From Paramecium sonneborni (lineage: Eukaryota; Ciliophora; Oligohymenophorea; Peniculida; Parameciidae): a stretch of 64,000 bases of DNA. The stretch spans positions 459,157-523,156 of the forward strand of contig CAJJDN010000035.1 of assembly GCA_905182985.1 (NCBI GenBank), read 5' to 3'. The notes beneath the pieces are model-generated. The model saw nothing but the letters and a program-made list of their open reading frames with translations, searched no databases and was not told the origin of the DNA. The position numbers and the translations under genes were made by a program. This document shows positions 36,111-51,264 of this stretch, in pieces (position 1 is the stretch's first letter; each line of letters opens with the position of its first letter).

Positions 36111-37170
36111 TTATTATTACAAATAAAATTTAGAAATAATATTTTACATCATTTTACTATCAAATTAAAAATTGAATTTTCCTCCTATTTTTTCCATTTT
36201 ATAGTGATGAATAAATTCTAAACATTTTCTAATATCAAACTTATGTTATTTATATCAAAGTCTATTATACTACTTTCTCATTATTTGAATACATAATTTA
36301 GTGAATCAAAAAATTTATTTGTCTTAATATTTATTCACAATTTAAAAATAATATATAAATTACTTTTAAAAGATAATTTATTTTACCAAAAAAATATACA
36401 TTAAAAACCTTTAGTTTATTCAAACTTAATAATATATTAATATTATGAATTATTGTTAAAAAAATGTTTATTTTGTTATCTTTATTAAATTCTTATCTTT
36501 GATTTGAATGGTAATTATTTTATTCAATGCATCATGAATAGTTAGATCTCATAATACTTAAAGTTATTCATTTATAATATTTTTTTTTTTTAATTTAATA
36601 TCTCTCTTTTAAGTATATATATTTTTAGATCTACTACTGACTCAAAGAATAATATGATGTAAAAATAAATTATCAAAAAAAAAAGCATAAAAATTCAATC
36701 ATTTATTTCAAAAATTTTGTAAAAGTGATAATAATTCTCGCTTTTTTTATCTAAATAATAATCAAGAAGATCTATCCCTGCAGTGACTTTTGGGTATATA
36801 AGTTCAAGGTAATTTAAATTAAATTTATTTGGCAACGGTAAAATCCAAAGTAATAAATTATTACCAAGTAGTTTTTTTAATTTTTAGTCAAAATTTCTAA
36901 AATAAGTATATCTTTATCCTTTTTACCCATGATAAGTATCCAAATCAGGTAATTATATAAATTTATCTTTCAATAACTAATTACTGATTTAATATCCAAT
37001 ATAAGATATTAATAGCTAAAATAGATTAAAAATGAAGTCAAATGATAAGAAATTGTAAAGGAATGACCATGATAAATTATTAATTCCTAATAAATGAATT
37101 TGTTTGATTAATTAAAAGAACTAAAACAAACTTGTAATTCCGTGAATTATAGTAATTATTGCAAAGTATA
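36111..37170 (-). repeat. Left copy of 1060-bp duplication with DHHC gene fragment
   Basis: Same sequence as 37172-38231, separated from it by a single N at 37171. On the minus strand it contains the 3' part of the DHHC palmitoyltransferase gene (36695-37170), cut off in the middle of a membrane span upstream of which the zinc-finger exon is missing. The rest is non-coding. Either redundant contig end or a truncated tandem duplicate. Confidence 0.9.
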
Positions 37171-37171
37171 N

Positions 37172-38231
37172 TTATTATTACAAATAAAATTTAGAAATAA
37201 TATTTTACATCATTTTACTATCAAATTAAAAATTGAATTTTCCTCCTATTTTTTCCATTTTATAGTGATGAATAAATTCTAAACATTTTCTAATATCAAA
37301 CTTATGTTATTTATATCAAAGTCTATTATACTACTTTCTCATTATTTGAATACATAATTTAGTGAATCAAAAAATTTATTTGTCTTAATATTTATTCACA
37401 ATTTAAAAATAATATATAAATTACTTTTAAAAGATAATTTATTTTACCAAAAAAATATACATTAAAAACCTTTAGTTTATTCAAACTTAATAATATATTA
37501 ATATTATGAATTATTGTTAAAAAAATGTTTATTTTGTTATCTTTATTAAATTCTTATCTTTGATTTGAATGGTAATTATTTTATTCAATGCATCATGAAT
37601 AGTTAGATCTCATAATACTTAAAGTTATTCATTTATAATATTTTTTTTTTTTAATTTAATATCTCTCTTTTAAGTATATATATTTTTAGATCTACTACTG
37701 ACTCAAAGAATAATATGATGTAAAAATAAATTATCAAAAAAAAAAGCATAAAAATTCAATCATTTATTTCAAAAATTTTGTAAAAGTGATAATAATTCTC
37801 GCTTTTTTTATCTAAATAATAATCAAGAAGATCTATCCCTGCAGTGACTTTTGGGTATATAAGTTCAAGGTAATTTAAATTAAATTTATTTGGCAACGGT
37901 AAAATCCAAAGTAATAAATTATTACCAAGTAGTTTTTTTAATTTTTAGTCAAAATTTCTAAAATAAGTATATCTTTATCCTTTTTACCCATGATAAGTAT
38001 CCAAATCAGGTAATTATATAAATTTATCTTTCAATAACTAATTACTGATTTAATATCCAATATAAGATATTAATAGCTAAAATAGATTAAAAATGAAGTC
38101 AAATGATAAGAAATTGTAAAGGAATGACCATGATAAATTATTAATTCCTAATAAATGAATTTGTTTGATTAATTAAAAGAACTAAAACAAACTTGTAATT
38201 CCGTGAATTATAGTAATTATTGCAAAGTATA
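37172..38231 (-). repeat. Right copy of 1060-bp duplication
   Basis: Repeats 36111-37170 and runs without break into the complete DHHC gene. Confidence 0.9.
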
Positions 38232-38655
38232 TTAAAAATTGGCAAAAAAATTTTAAATTCTTGTAGCCAATACAACAATTAAACCAAATACAATGATGAT
38301 CTCTGTAATAAATACATTTATTACAAGTTGAACAATGATGAGCTTTTGGAGGTTTCCAATAACCATGACATTTTTTACATTTATTTTGCAATTATAGTTA
38401 ATTTTCGATAATGAGATGAGGTGTAAAAACTTATTTTTTTTATATTTCCTCCATTATTTCAATAGGTGTTTATTATAATTTGATTGGACCTGGTTCCGTA
38501 TAAACAATTTAATAATGTGACAAAATAAGTAAAATCTTAATAACTAATGATGTTATAAATAGAGTGTATCCATAGTCGTGATAAATAATAAAGTAAGTGG
38601 AGGCTAAATAAAATAAGATTAAAATGTATTTGTAAGGTAATTTTTCTAAACTCAT
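37756..38655 (-). CDS. DHHC palmitoyltransferase
   Basis: 299 aa, no intron, ATG 38655 to TGA 37756. Two N-terminal membrane spans (YILILFYLASTYFIIYH, FITSLVIKILLILSH), a TEPGP motif, then the Cys-rich domain CKKCHGYWKPPKAHHCSTCN followed by CIYYRDHHCIWFNCCIGYKN with an intact Asp-His-His-Cys catalytic motif, then two more spans (FFCQFLIYFAIITIIHGITS, FDFIFNLFQLLISYIGYQIS) and a ~100-residue cytosolic tail. The enzyme transfers palmitate to cysteines of membrane proteins. The 3' half lies inside the duplicated segment, so the downstream copy at 36695-37170 is a partial second copy. Confidence 0.92.
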
Positions 38656-38735
38656 AGAAATATAGTTAAAATAAAATAAAATTTAATAAAAAAATATTTG
38701 TTTTAAAAAAATGAATGAATAAAAAGAGAAAAACC

Positions 38736-39353
38736 TCATTAAACTAATTTAAGAAAGTTAGGTACCCTTTATTATTTAGATGAAATTTATTTTCTATAAT
38801 TAAGTATTGCTGCTCTAACTTAATGATTAACTTTCAAATTATTTTTGGAAAGTTTATCATAGAAATTTTGGTACTTATCAGGATCGAAATAAGTATCCTT
38901 TAAATGAGGAGGTAAAACAGATGGTGAACGAAAATAAGGATTATAAATTCTTGGTTCTATCATTTATTATGGTTCATCATTTATGATGGCTTAAGCATTT
39001 AAAAGTTTCTTTAAAACAAAATCAATTTCGTTTCTTCTGTCATGTAATTATTATTATTATGGTTATTTAAGTTCTGTTTTTTTAGTTTAAGGTAATAATG
39101 TAGCATTAGATGATTTTCTACTTAGAATACTTGTTTAGTAAAGAACTTATTCTTATACTTTTTCTAATAAATCTTGAGTACTAGAATAATGACGATCTGT
39201 TTAAATAGATGGTATATTTTATTTTATTCTTCTTAATTACTTTTCAATAGATTGATTTCTAGCAGATCTCATTTCTGTATAATCTGGAGTAGGATTTTTT
39301 ATAGGTTTTGGCATCGGTAAAAATAGTAAATTAGAGTTTTTACGATTGAACAT
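38736..39353 (-). CDS. Hypothetical protein
   Basis: 205 aa, no intron, ATG 39353 to TGA 38736. Basic, Gln/Ser-rich N-terminal half (MPKPIKNPTPDYTEMRSARN) and a helical C-terminus with proline-containing motifs (EPRIYNPYFRSPSVLPPHLK, NHQVRAAILNYRKQI). No known domain or membrane span. Tandem with the DHHC and kinase genes on the same strand, about 40-80 bases apart. Confidence 0.7.
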
Positions 39354-39395
39354 AATAAATTATATTAAAATATTAGTTTTTTTGAAAAAAGAATC

Positions 39396-41688
<2,293 letters not shown>

Positions 41689-42251
41689 TAATAAAATTAT
41701 TTAAATACGACATTATATCAAATTTTAATGTTAATTATAAATTATTTTGGACATTTCAACTCATCCACTAATACAATTTAAACTATATATTCAATTTCTA
41801 CTCATTTTATAAAATAATTATTCAACTCATTCAAATTTTGTTACACTACAACTTTTTTTTCTTCTTTTTCGTTTTCATTCATTTATAAATCACCAACTTA
41901 TTTTGTCAATAATAAATTTCAAATATATTTGATTTCTTATTATTTTGATACTAAATTTATTTTATTAAAAACTCTACATAGAAGTTACCTATTAAATTTT
42001 ATTTAATTCATTCATTCTAGTTTTAAGTTCAATAAATTCATTTGTTCTATCTTAATTTAAATTCAATTTCTTCTTTTTAACAAACTACTACATTATATTA
42101 AATTATCAGATTAGATTCAAAAAAGTAGTTCAAAATAAAAAATAAAAAATTAGTTCTAAAAGCTCATTAAACATTTAAAGTAATATTTAAGCTCTTCCTG
42201 CAGACTGATTGTAGATCCAACATTATTTATTAAACAAATATAGAATAATAA
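41689..42251. other. Intergenic, nothing recognised
   Basis: About 560 AT-rich bases between diverging genes; presumably promoters of both. Nothing else seen. Confidence 0.55.
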
Positions 42252-42775
42252 ATGATTACGCTATTACAGTAAAATAAATTAAAACAAAGTGAAGCTAATC
42301 CTTCATGTAATTATTATTTATTAGTCAACTCTAAGTATGAAGATCATCTCTATGATGATAAGTATAAATTAACTTATAAGAAATATGAGTTATAAACTTA
42401 TAATATATATGTTAGTAAATCAATCAGAATTCTTTCCTACTTTATTTATTAGTATTAAGGTCTTCAATTAGTGAATTACATGAGTCCTTAGGTGTTTCAT
42501 ATTAGTCATCAGGTGTCTCATATAATTCAAGATTCTTAATTCCTGAAAACTTTTTTTTATATATTGAAGCCAAAGGCGATTCATTGTCAATTTAGGAAAT
42601 GATTGCATCAAAATCAAACTTTGTTTAAACTTTAAGATTGTCAAATTTTCTATTCATTCTTTATATGTTCTAAAAATATTTTAAAATAATTATTCTAATT
42701 TTTACAAATTACCTTATCTTTTTATAATACATTTTTTTAGATTATGTCATTATAATTGTAATTATAATAACTTGA
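42252..42775 (+). CDS. Hypothetical protein
   Basis: About 161 aa if a 38-nt intron (GTAAATCAAT...TTTATTAG, ~42415-42452) is removed; ATG 42252. The part up to LRLSNFLF reads like protein (NPSCNYYLLVNSKYEDHLYD, SSISELHESLGVSYQSSGVS, FFLYIEAKGDSLSIQEMIAS). The final ~35 residues are Ile/Leu-rich and may be read-through of non-coding DNA. No family recognised; the unusually long intron makes the model uncertain. Confidence 0.45.
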
Positions 42776-43171
42776 TCAAAATAATTAAAATAGTTTTGTC
42801 AGATTTAATTGGAATAAATTTATGTAATAATTTAATAATAACTATATAATAATAGCCAAATATAATCAAAGTTACTCTAAAATTAATTATACAAAGAATG
42901 TTAATACATCAAAAAAAAATGTTTTATCAAATATAGTTATTAAAAATATAATAAAAAAATATTAGAACCAATAATCAGATTTGTATTTTTAAATTAGACT
43001 ATTAATTGAGTCAGATAAAAAAGTATCTTCTTTATATTTCAGCAACAATAATTTTAAGAATTAAGTAGAATATAAAACATTTTAAAAATTGCATTTAAAT
43101 ATTATTTCAGTAATAAAAGTTAAGTAGTTGTAATTTATAAAGTGTTTGAAAAAAATATAATACAAAATTTT
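42776..43171. other. Intergenic between convergent genes
   Basis: About 395 AT-rich bases between the 3' ends of a hypothetical gene and the casein kinase gene. Nothing recognised. Confidence 0.55.
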
Positions 43172-44688
43172 TCATTATTTTGATAGATGTTCTTTAAAAT
43201 GAACATTTATTATTCCTACTTTACCTTAGATTCCAACATCATCATTTAATTAATCGTCGAAATCATCAAAATCATCAAAATTAATAGTTTATTTTTTTTT
43301 TTTATTTTTATCTTTATTTTAGTATTTTTCTCTATCCTCTAAATCTCTAAATTCACCATTTTTAAATATTTATCCTTATAATCTTTGACCAATAGGCTAT
43401 CTAATTAATGAGGATTCTCTAGAGAAAGAATTTTTTGAATTTTGTCGGGATCTTTGATAATGACTATCTTTTAATCGACTATTAATTTTGGATACAACTG
43501 ATGGAACGTAATTTAATACAACAGATGATTATTACGAACTAAATTATTCTATAGCTTAAAATGATTTCTTTTTTTCACTTCTTTTTAGATCAGGTATTTT
43601 TAGATAATCACCCTATAAATTTGAAATGTCAATATCATTAAAAGATTATTATGCTTAATCTGATGATTTGGTAGAACTAGTTTAATTATCATTCCAATCA
43701 AATTTTCGATCTAAATTGAATCCATTTTAGGAAGCAATCTTTTAGAATAATTAAAATAAGTATTTGTAATCTGGAGTTGTTTAGAATTTCAATTTCTATA
43801 CATAATCCATATATTTTTAGAATTCAAGTGGAAGACCTTTACATAATTCTCTCATTTCTATTTCCATTTTTAATTTACCAACTAGCTTTGTTTTTTCTCT
43901 ATCTGAAGAAGAAGTGATATTTTACCATGGTAAATTTCCTATCATTAAATTTAAGAGATACCTTTTAATAAGTATATGAATACATATCCAAGACTTTCTA
44001 GATCATCTCTTCTGGATAATTCATAGCCTTTATGAGCTGAAATACTAGCATAACGAGTAGTTCCCATGAAAGGTTTATTCTCTTAAAATGATCTAAATAT
44101 TTATAGAAATATTTACATATGTTAATTATTAACTCGATATTTTTTAGAAATGCCATAATCTACTAAATAAACTTATTGAGAATCAGTTCCTCTTCCCATA
44201 AGAATATTTTCTGGTTTAATATCTCTATGTATAACACCTCTTTTATATAAAAATTTATATACCTTTTATGAACTTCTTCTATGATAGTAAGTAACTATTC
44301 AGCTAAGTTACAGATGGTTTTTAATGATAGTTTTTTGAATCTTTTTAAAAAATGAGCCAAGTCTTTTCCTAGTAATTGCATAGCCATACAATTTGAATTA
44401 TATTCATTTCCATACCAATAGAGTTTTGGAACTCCTGAAGATTAATAATAAATTTGTATACCAACTATTCCTCTTAATTCCTCTATTATCTATATTTCTC
44501 TTTCTAAACTCATTAAATCACTATTTTCTTTTTCAACTTTAATGGCTACATAATCTCTAGTAAATTTATCATGACAAATATAAACAACTCCAAAAGATCC
44601 TTTTAAATCAAACATTTTATATACCTTGGTTTAATTTTTCTTTTTGTACAAATCTTCCTTAATAAATCCTGACTTTCTCTTATTGCAT
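43172..44688 (-). CDS. Casein kinase 1 family Ser/Thr kinase
   Basis: ATG 44688 to TGA 43172. A 25-nt intron ending AAG (GTATATAAAATGTTTGATTTAAAAG) sits inside the glycine loop ([15 protein letters not shown]). Then [20 protein letters not shown] (ATP Lys and CK1-type acidic stretch), [20 protein letters not shown] (CK1-typical hinge), [20 protein letters not shown] and [13 protein letters not shown], with Asp-Tyr-Gly in place of DFG, seen in some CK1 relatives. The C-terminal ~170 residues are Ser/Asn-rich and end with an Asp/Phe-rich patch. CK1 kinases act in many pathways; no substrate can be inferred. Confidence 0.85.
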
Positions 44689-44821
44689 ATAATTAAAAAT
44701 ATATATATTTATAGCTTTAATATTAAATAAGGTTTCTTAGTATTTTCCTAAAAAGTGAAGTCTAAGAATATATATAAATATTTATAAAATAACAGAAAAT
44801 TTATAAATGATAATATGATGT

Positions 44822-47249
44822 TCATAAATCATCTTCATCATCATTAACAATAAAATTATTCATAGATCCCAAAGAATCTTAATCTTCATTTTCATTTTCT
44901 TTTTGATTTTTTTTTAATTTTTTACTTTATTTTTGAGTTTGAGTCTTAATTTTTTTAGTTTTAGTAATGTTTATAAAATCTTCTTATTTTTTGTCTTCTT
45001 CTTCTTCTAATTCTTTTTAAGCTTATTCAATTAAAGGAGCTTCTTCTCCAATTAATGGATTATAATTTTCACTCTAAAATATATAATTAAATATTTACTA
45101 GATATCTTTCGGTATTTTGTTATCTTTTAGTTGCTTTTTCTTTTAAAATAAGATGTCTTTTATTATACATTTTTGTTAATTAAGTTTTAATTTGGGTATC
45201 AATAGTACTCAATAAATTATCTTTTAATGGATTAAATATTTAATTATGAAGTTCTTCTTTTAATTAATCAGGAGTAATTCTATATTATTCCATAATTGAA
45301 ATAACATTCCATATTGCATCTTTATCATTTCTAAGTATTTTTAATTCTAAATATTATTTAATTAAGTTAAATAGATATTTAGAATATAATTTTATATCGG
45401 ATGTTAAATATGTAAAGGGAGCAAATCTATTTTTAATAATATGACTTTCTCTTTTAATTTTAGAAGCAGTTGAATTCTTTCCTAACCATGAAGGAAATTT
45501 AGGAAATTCCATTTTATCTCCAATAATAGTTGATGGATAAACACTAGATAAGAATCCAAAAGATGGCATTAATGACCATTATTAATTTTTTCTAATTTTT
45601 TTAGATATTATATCACCTTCAGCTATTAATTATGCAGCTTTAGCAACATTATTAATATTCTAATGATTTGATAAAATGTAATTATCTTATATAATAAGTG
45701 GAATTAGATCATAATCTAAGTAAAACATATCCATCATATCTCTAAATGATAATTATTATCTTTAATTTTAATTTAATAAACTTAAAGCTGCATTAAATGT
45801 ATTAAAAACACAAACTTTATCTTTTTTGAATGAATTAGGTTTGATAATATTAGTTTTTGATTATATTTTTTGTAATTCCAACATATTGATAGATTATCTG
45901 ATATCACAATCGAAACAAATAGCTAATTTTTCAAGATCTTCATAAGTCATATTAATATGTTCTTAATCACATATATATTTTAATCTTTTAGCAATAGATT
46001 TAGGTTCTGGTTTTTAAAATTTAATACTATAACAATGATTTAACAATGATTTTAATTTTTGATTGTCAATATCATTACAAATACAAATAATAGGAATTCT
46101 AGTAGATTTAATACATTCTATTAATGCTGATATTCCACCTCTATCAGAACCTGTCATTCCATCAACTTCATCCATAACAATTAAAAAGTCTTTATTTGGT
46201 CTAAATAAATTCATTAATACACTATTATCAACTAAATCATTAAGTATAGTTCTTAAACTTTCTTTATTTCTTTTATCTGATGCATTATTTATAATTAATT
46301 TTAATCCTAATGCTTCACCTACTAATCTTACCATAGAAGTTTTACCTATACCTGGAGGACCACTTATTATACAAGCTTTAGAACTTTATTTAGAATAATA
46401 AATTAATACTTAATATTTCCAATAGCTTAATATCTTCCCATTTTCAATGGTATAAATTTCTTTTTTTATTTTTATTATTCTTCATTTGAATTTGGATGTT
46501 AAAATTTATATATCCAATCATTTAATTAAGTTACACTTGATTTATTATCTACTAAATCAGATAATGTTTATGGCATATATTTATCTGCCATACTTATATT
46601 CTTATTTTCATCTCTATTAAATTCATTTTTATTTTTTTAACCTGATTTCTTATATAATTTAGATAAATTAGAATCTGGAAATATCAATTCTAATCCAATT
46701 CCTATTTTATCTAATAACCAATCATTAATATCATCTTCTTTTATTATTTTTGTTCCTCTTTTTATTGCTTCTTTATATTTATTACCTTCCTCACCTTTTC
46801 TTCCATCTTCTAATTTATCTCCTACTATTAAATAATTAGTTTTCCCAGATATACTTCCAGTTACCTTTGCTCCATTATTCTTTAAAAACTATTCAAATTT
46901 CTCTCTACTACAAACATTTAATAATCCACTCAATACTATTGTTAATCCTTTAAATAAATTTATATCATTCTTAAATTCTTATTATTTTTCTTATTCAAAC
47001 TATTACATTCTATTATTATCTATCTTCAAATCTTTCAAATTTTAATTCTCCCATCTTATATTCAATTCTCCTTTCTTATTTTTCATTTATCCCTATTATT
47101 ATTCAATTTATATTTCAAAACTTTTTTTTATATCTGGTCCTAAATTTATAAGAGATTCATTTTTCTTTTATTTCTACAAATCTATCTTTTTTAATTATTA
47201 AACTATTTCTCTTCCATTATCTAAACCATAATTTTATTTATTGATTTAA

Positions 47250-47285
<36 letters not shown>

Positions 47286-47776
47286 ACAATTGTTAATCCT
47301 TTTTTATTATCCTTATTTTATTCCTTAATCTTTCTTTCTATTTCTAATTATTCTTATACATTTATTTCATCAACATTAATATCCTGTGTCTAGTTTTTTA
47401 TGAATTCTTTTTACTTCTTTTATGAACTCTATGATGGATTAACTAAAACACTTTTTCCAAAGAATTAAAATAAATTTGGTTAATTTCCTTATTTTTAAGC
47501 AGAAGGTTTCTTAAATGATTATGCTTAGTTTTTATGTTAAATGTTATTACGATTATTTTAAATATTAAACACATCAGAATTTTTTTGGGTTTGTTATTAA
47601 AATTATTTTTAAACATTATATTATTGTTCCTATTATTTTTATTACTCATTTTTATTTTTTCCTTCATACTTATAATTGTTAAGATTATCCTCTTCCTCTA
47701 TATCTGAAAGAACTTCTGTATGATTTGATTAACTTTCAACAGAATTTTGTATTAACCTCTTTCGGGAATTACTCAT
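44822..47776 (-). CDS. RFC1: Replication factor C subunit 1
   Basis: ATG 47776 to TGA 44822, with several small introns. Order: acidic N-terminus; PIP-box-like QPNLFQFFGKS at ~47480; polyglutamine run at ~47250; BRCT domain (LFKGLTIVLSGLLNVCSREK ... GAKVTGSISGKTNYLIVGDK, ~46780-46960); AAA+ ATPase with Walker A GPPGIGKTSMVRLVGEALGL, Walker B LIVMDEVDGM, and RGGISALIECIKSTRIPIIC; C-terminal RFC1 domain (FPSWLGKNSTASKIKRESHI); acidic tail. RFC1 is the large subunit of the clamp loader that opens PCNA at primer ends. BRCT plus AAA+ plus the FPSWLGKNS motif make the call secure. Confidence 0.93.
47251..47283 (-). repeat. TAA triplet run encoding polyglutamine in RFC1
   Basis: ATT repeat on the plus strand. 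In the RFC1 frame it is read as TAA, about 12-13 Gln residues. The same triplet read one base over gives the Asn run of the gene at 5603-8219. Confidence 0.85.
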
Positions 47777-47796
47777 AATTTATTAATTATTTATAA

Positions 47797-48433
47797 TCAT
47801 TCTTAAATTTCTTCACTTTAATTATTTAAATGAAATTCTGATTCTAATTAGTAAAATTACCATACTATTAAAATTGGTTTATTTTATTCAGGATTTCTAA
47901 TTATATGATCTTCTAAAATAACTAATATTTCTAGCCATTTCTAATTTCAATCTTCATCCATTTTTGATTAATATATCTTACTAATTCTCATTTTATAATC
48001 CAAATTTCTATTACACTTATTATAGAGAATCTAATTAAGCTAAATCTCTAATATAAGAAACTAATTATTGATTATTTGATTCTGCATCCTTTATTTAAGT
48101 ACTATAAGTTGTCATACTATTTCTTACACTAATAATTCATTCTTTTAATCACTCTTTTTTATTTCATAACTCATATCAACCTTAAAATTTTTAATTTTTA
48201 TTCAACTGTAAATCTAAATCTTCTAAGTACTTTTTCTATTCTTCCAAACTTAAATTAGAATTTTCTTCCAATAATCCCAAAAACTTTGCAAAATCATTTA
48301 CTTTCACTATTGCAATATTTTTTATATTGATATTATAATTCTATTTTTATTATAACAAAATCATAAATTTTTACTCTGCGACAATAGTATATCCAAATTA
48401 TTCCAAATAATAATTATCTATAAATGATGCCAT
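47797..48433 (-). CDS. Coiled-coil gene with disrupted frame
   Basis: Starts MASFIDNYYLEQFGYTIVAE at 48433, continues FAKFLGLLEENSNLSLEEQK and a Gln/Leu-rich coiled coil (IKDAESNNQQLVSYIRDLAQ), then WLEILVILEDHIIRNPEQNK, ending at TGA 47797. One intron (GTAAGAAATA...CTTATAG, 26 nt) fits. But a TGA at ~48178 with a frame change beside it, and another TGA at ~47955, interrupt otherwise protein-like sequence. It lies just beside the 1100-bp duplicated contig ends, so base errors are possible; a pseudogene or several short exons are alternatives. The gene may continue from the one at 48513-48854. Confidence 0.4.
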
Positions 48434-49484
48434 AATTTAATCTTGAAATGTTTATTTTCTTTTTAATTTTATAATTTTTCTTATTTTTACAAGCTCTTAA
48501 TACATTTTAATATCAATTTTATTGGTATTTTTATTTTATATTTATCAAAGTTTTTTTTACTTTATTTTTTCTATTAAAAATCATATAATCTAAAATCCCA
48601 TTTATTACTTTGAAATCAACAAATATTGTCTAAATATTCTCAGTTTTCTAATTTTCACAATTTTTCATTTTCTAATTAAATTATTACATTTTTGCAGTTA
48701 ATTCATCAAAATTTAATTTCAACAATATTTTATCATTCTCTAACTTTTAATTTAATTTACTTATTCCATCTATGTTTTAATAATCGTCTAATTATTATTA
48801 ATTTAATTCATTATTAGTGATCTTAAGTTTCTAGAAATTGATGAATTTCACCATTTATTTTTATTTAGATTTTTGTGGTCTATGTGTTGATTATTTCAAA
48901 GATTTTATCTATATTATTGAATAACTATTAGTTTATTAAGATTAGGGTTGAATGTCTTAAAAATCTAAATTATTTATTATAAATACTATTAGATTTTATA
49001 GAAGAATAAGATAATATATCATAATATAAAAGAGTATTAGTATATTTAGTTTAATTTTGAACAATCTCATCTAAATTCATTTGATAATCAATTTATTATT
49101 TAAAAATATTGATTTCAAGAACTATTTTAATTTCTTATGAAATATCATCATATTTATATTCAATAAAACAAAGATCTCATTTAGAGAACCAATTCTATCT
49201 ATTTTACTCAAAGTTTAAATAAATTAATATATCATATTCAATTATTCTAAGATATTTCTAATTTTAGTGAATATTTCAACATTCAAAAAATCAATAAAAC
49301 GAAACAAAAATTTTTTTATAAATTTTAAGCATCTAATTAAGTTATTAGAATATCTTATATTCAACTATATTAATTTTTTCTTTATGAAGTTAAATCATAA
49401 TATAATTTTATATTTATTTCCTTTTTAATTAATAATAAATAAACTCTTTTTTTCAGAAAAAAATTATTTCTACAAATTTTTTAA
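48385..49484. repeat. Left copy of 1100-bp duplication
   Basis: Same sequence as 49486-50585; a single N at 49485 lies between. Begins TAGTATATCCAAATTATTCC and ends CTACAAATTTTTTAA. Confidence 0.9.
48513..48854 (-). CDS. Coiled-coil protein or 5' exons of a larger one
   Basis: 113-codon reading from ATG 48854 to TGA 48513 (MVKFINFQKLKITNNELNQQ, KLNQKLENDKILLKLNFDEL, QQFNQKMKNCENQKTENIQT). With a 38-nt intron (GTAATAAATG...TTTTAATAG) the frame instead runs on through LILKCIKSLQKQEKLQNQKE toward the downstream coiled-coil gene, so the two may be one. A second copy lies at 49614-49955 in the duplicated segment. No domain recognised. Confidence 0.45.
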
Positions 49485-49485
49485 N

Positions 49486-50585
49486 TAGTATATCCAAATT
49501 ATTCCAAATAATAATTATCTATAAATGATGCCATAATTTAATCTTGAAATGTTTATTTTCTTTTTAATTTTATAATTTTTCTTATTTTTACAAGCTCTTA
49601 ATACATTTTAATATCAATTTTATTGGTATTTTTATTTTATATTTATCAAAGTTTTTTTTACTTTATTTTTTCTATTAAAAATCATATAATCTAAAATCCC
49701 ATTTATTACTTTGAAATCAACAAATATTGTCTAAATATTCTCAGTTTTCTAATTTTCACAATTTTTCATTTTCTAATTAAATTATTACATTTTTGCAGTT
49801 AATTCATCAAAATTTAATTTCAACAATATTTTATCATTCTCTAACTTTTAATTTAATTTACTTATTCCATCTATGTTTTAATAATCGTCTAATTATTATT
49901 AATTTAATTCATTATTAGTGATCTTAAGTTTCTAGAAATTGATGAATTTCACCATTTATTTTTATTTAGATTTTTGTGGTCTATGTGTTGATTATTTCAA
50001 AGATTTTATCTATATTATTGAATAACTATTAGTTTATTAAGATTAGGGTTGAATGTCTTAAAAATCTAAATTATTTATTATAAATACTATTAGATTTTAT
50101 AGAAGAATAAGATAATATATCATAATATAAAAGAGTATTAGTATATTTAGTTTAATTTTGAACAATCTCATCTAAATTCATTTGATAATCAATTTATTAT
50201 TTAAAAATATTGATTTCAAGAACTATTTTAATTTCTTATGAAATATCATCATATTTATATTCAATAAAACAAAGATCTCATTTAGAGAACCAATTCTATC
50301 TATTTTACTCAAAGTTTAAATAAATTAATATATCATATTCAATTATTCTAAGATATTTCTAATTTTAGTGAATATTTCAACATTCAAAAAATCAATAAAA
50401 CGAAACAAAAATTTTTTTATAAATTTTAAGCATCTAATTAAGTTATTAGAATATCTTATATTCAACTATATTAATTTTTTCTTTATGAAGTTAAATCATA
50501 ATATAATTTTATATTTATTTCCTTTTTAATTAATAATAAATAAACTCTTTTTTTCAGAAAAAAATTATTTCTACAAATTTTTTAA
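49486..50585. repeat. Right copy of 1100-bp duplication
   Basis: Repeats 48385-49484, including a second copy of the coiled-coil frame at 49614-49955 (minus). After 50585 the sequence becomes unique. Confidence 0.9.
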
Positions 50586-51264
50586 ATTATTTAGCTCTTT
50601 TTCAATTCATATTAATGAAATATAAGTTATAAGTTATTAATTAAATAAACATGAATCAAACTTTAAGATATGATATAACATGAGTAAACTAAACCATAAA
50701 TAGGATTATTAATTTTGCTCACTATTACAATTTTTAAGAACGTTTCATATTAAAATGAATTTTTTTCTGCTTTTTAACCTAAAACCTTAAAAAATAATTA
50801 AATATACTTGCATTTAATTATTATATATATATTTCTATTAAGATAATAAAATCTGATACATCCACTCATTATAATCTATTTTATTATTATGCTAATATTT
50901 AAATAAGTTATATTATAAGGAGAATTGTAATTTTTTCCAATATTTACTAATTTTAATTACAATCATGTCACTATTCATTCTAAAATCTTTTATTCAATTA
51001 TTTTCATATCTTATCTTCCTTAATATTATAAGTCAGGGATTTAACAAGATATTTGTTGTGAATTGTTTTTAAGAGAAGATTGAAAGGAATTTGATAATTT
51101 AAAAATAAATTTCTTAAAATCGGTGTTAATAATTCATATACTATATTAATTCAATTTATTAAGATATTTTATTATTTAATAATATGTATAGTATTTTGAT
51201 ATATCGTGATAACATCTTAATGTAATATTCATTATTTTTAATTTAAACTGATTTTAAGGCTACG
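50586..51264. other. Intergenic, nothing recognised
   Basis: About 680 AT-rich bases upstream of the small MGC protein gene. No conserved frame or RNA element seen. Confidence 0.55.
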
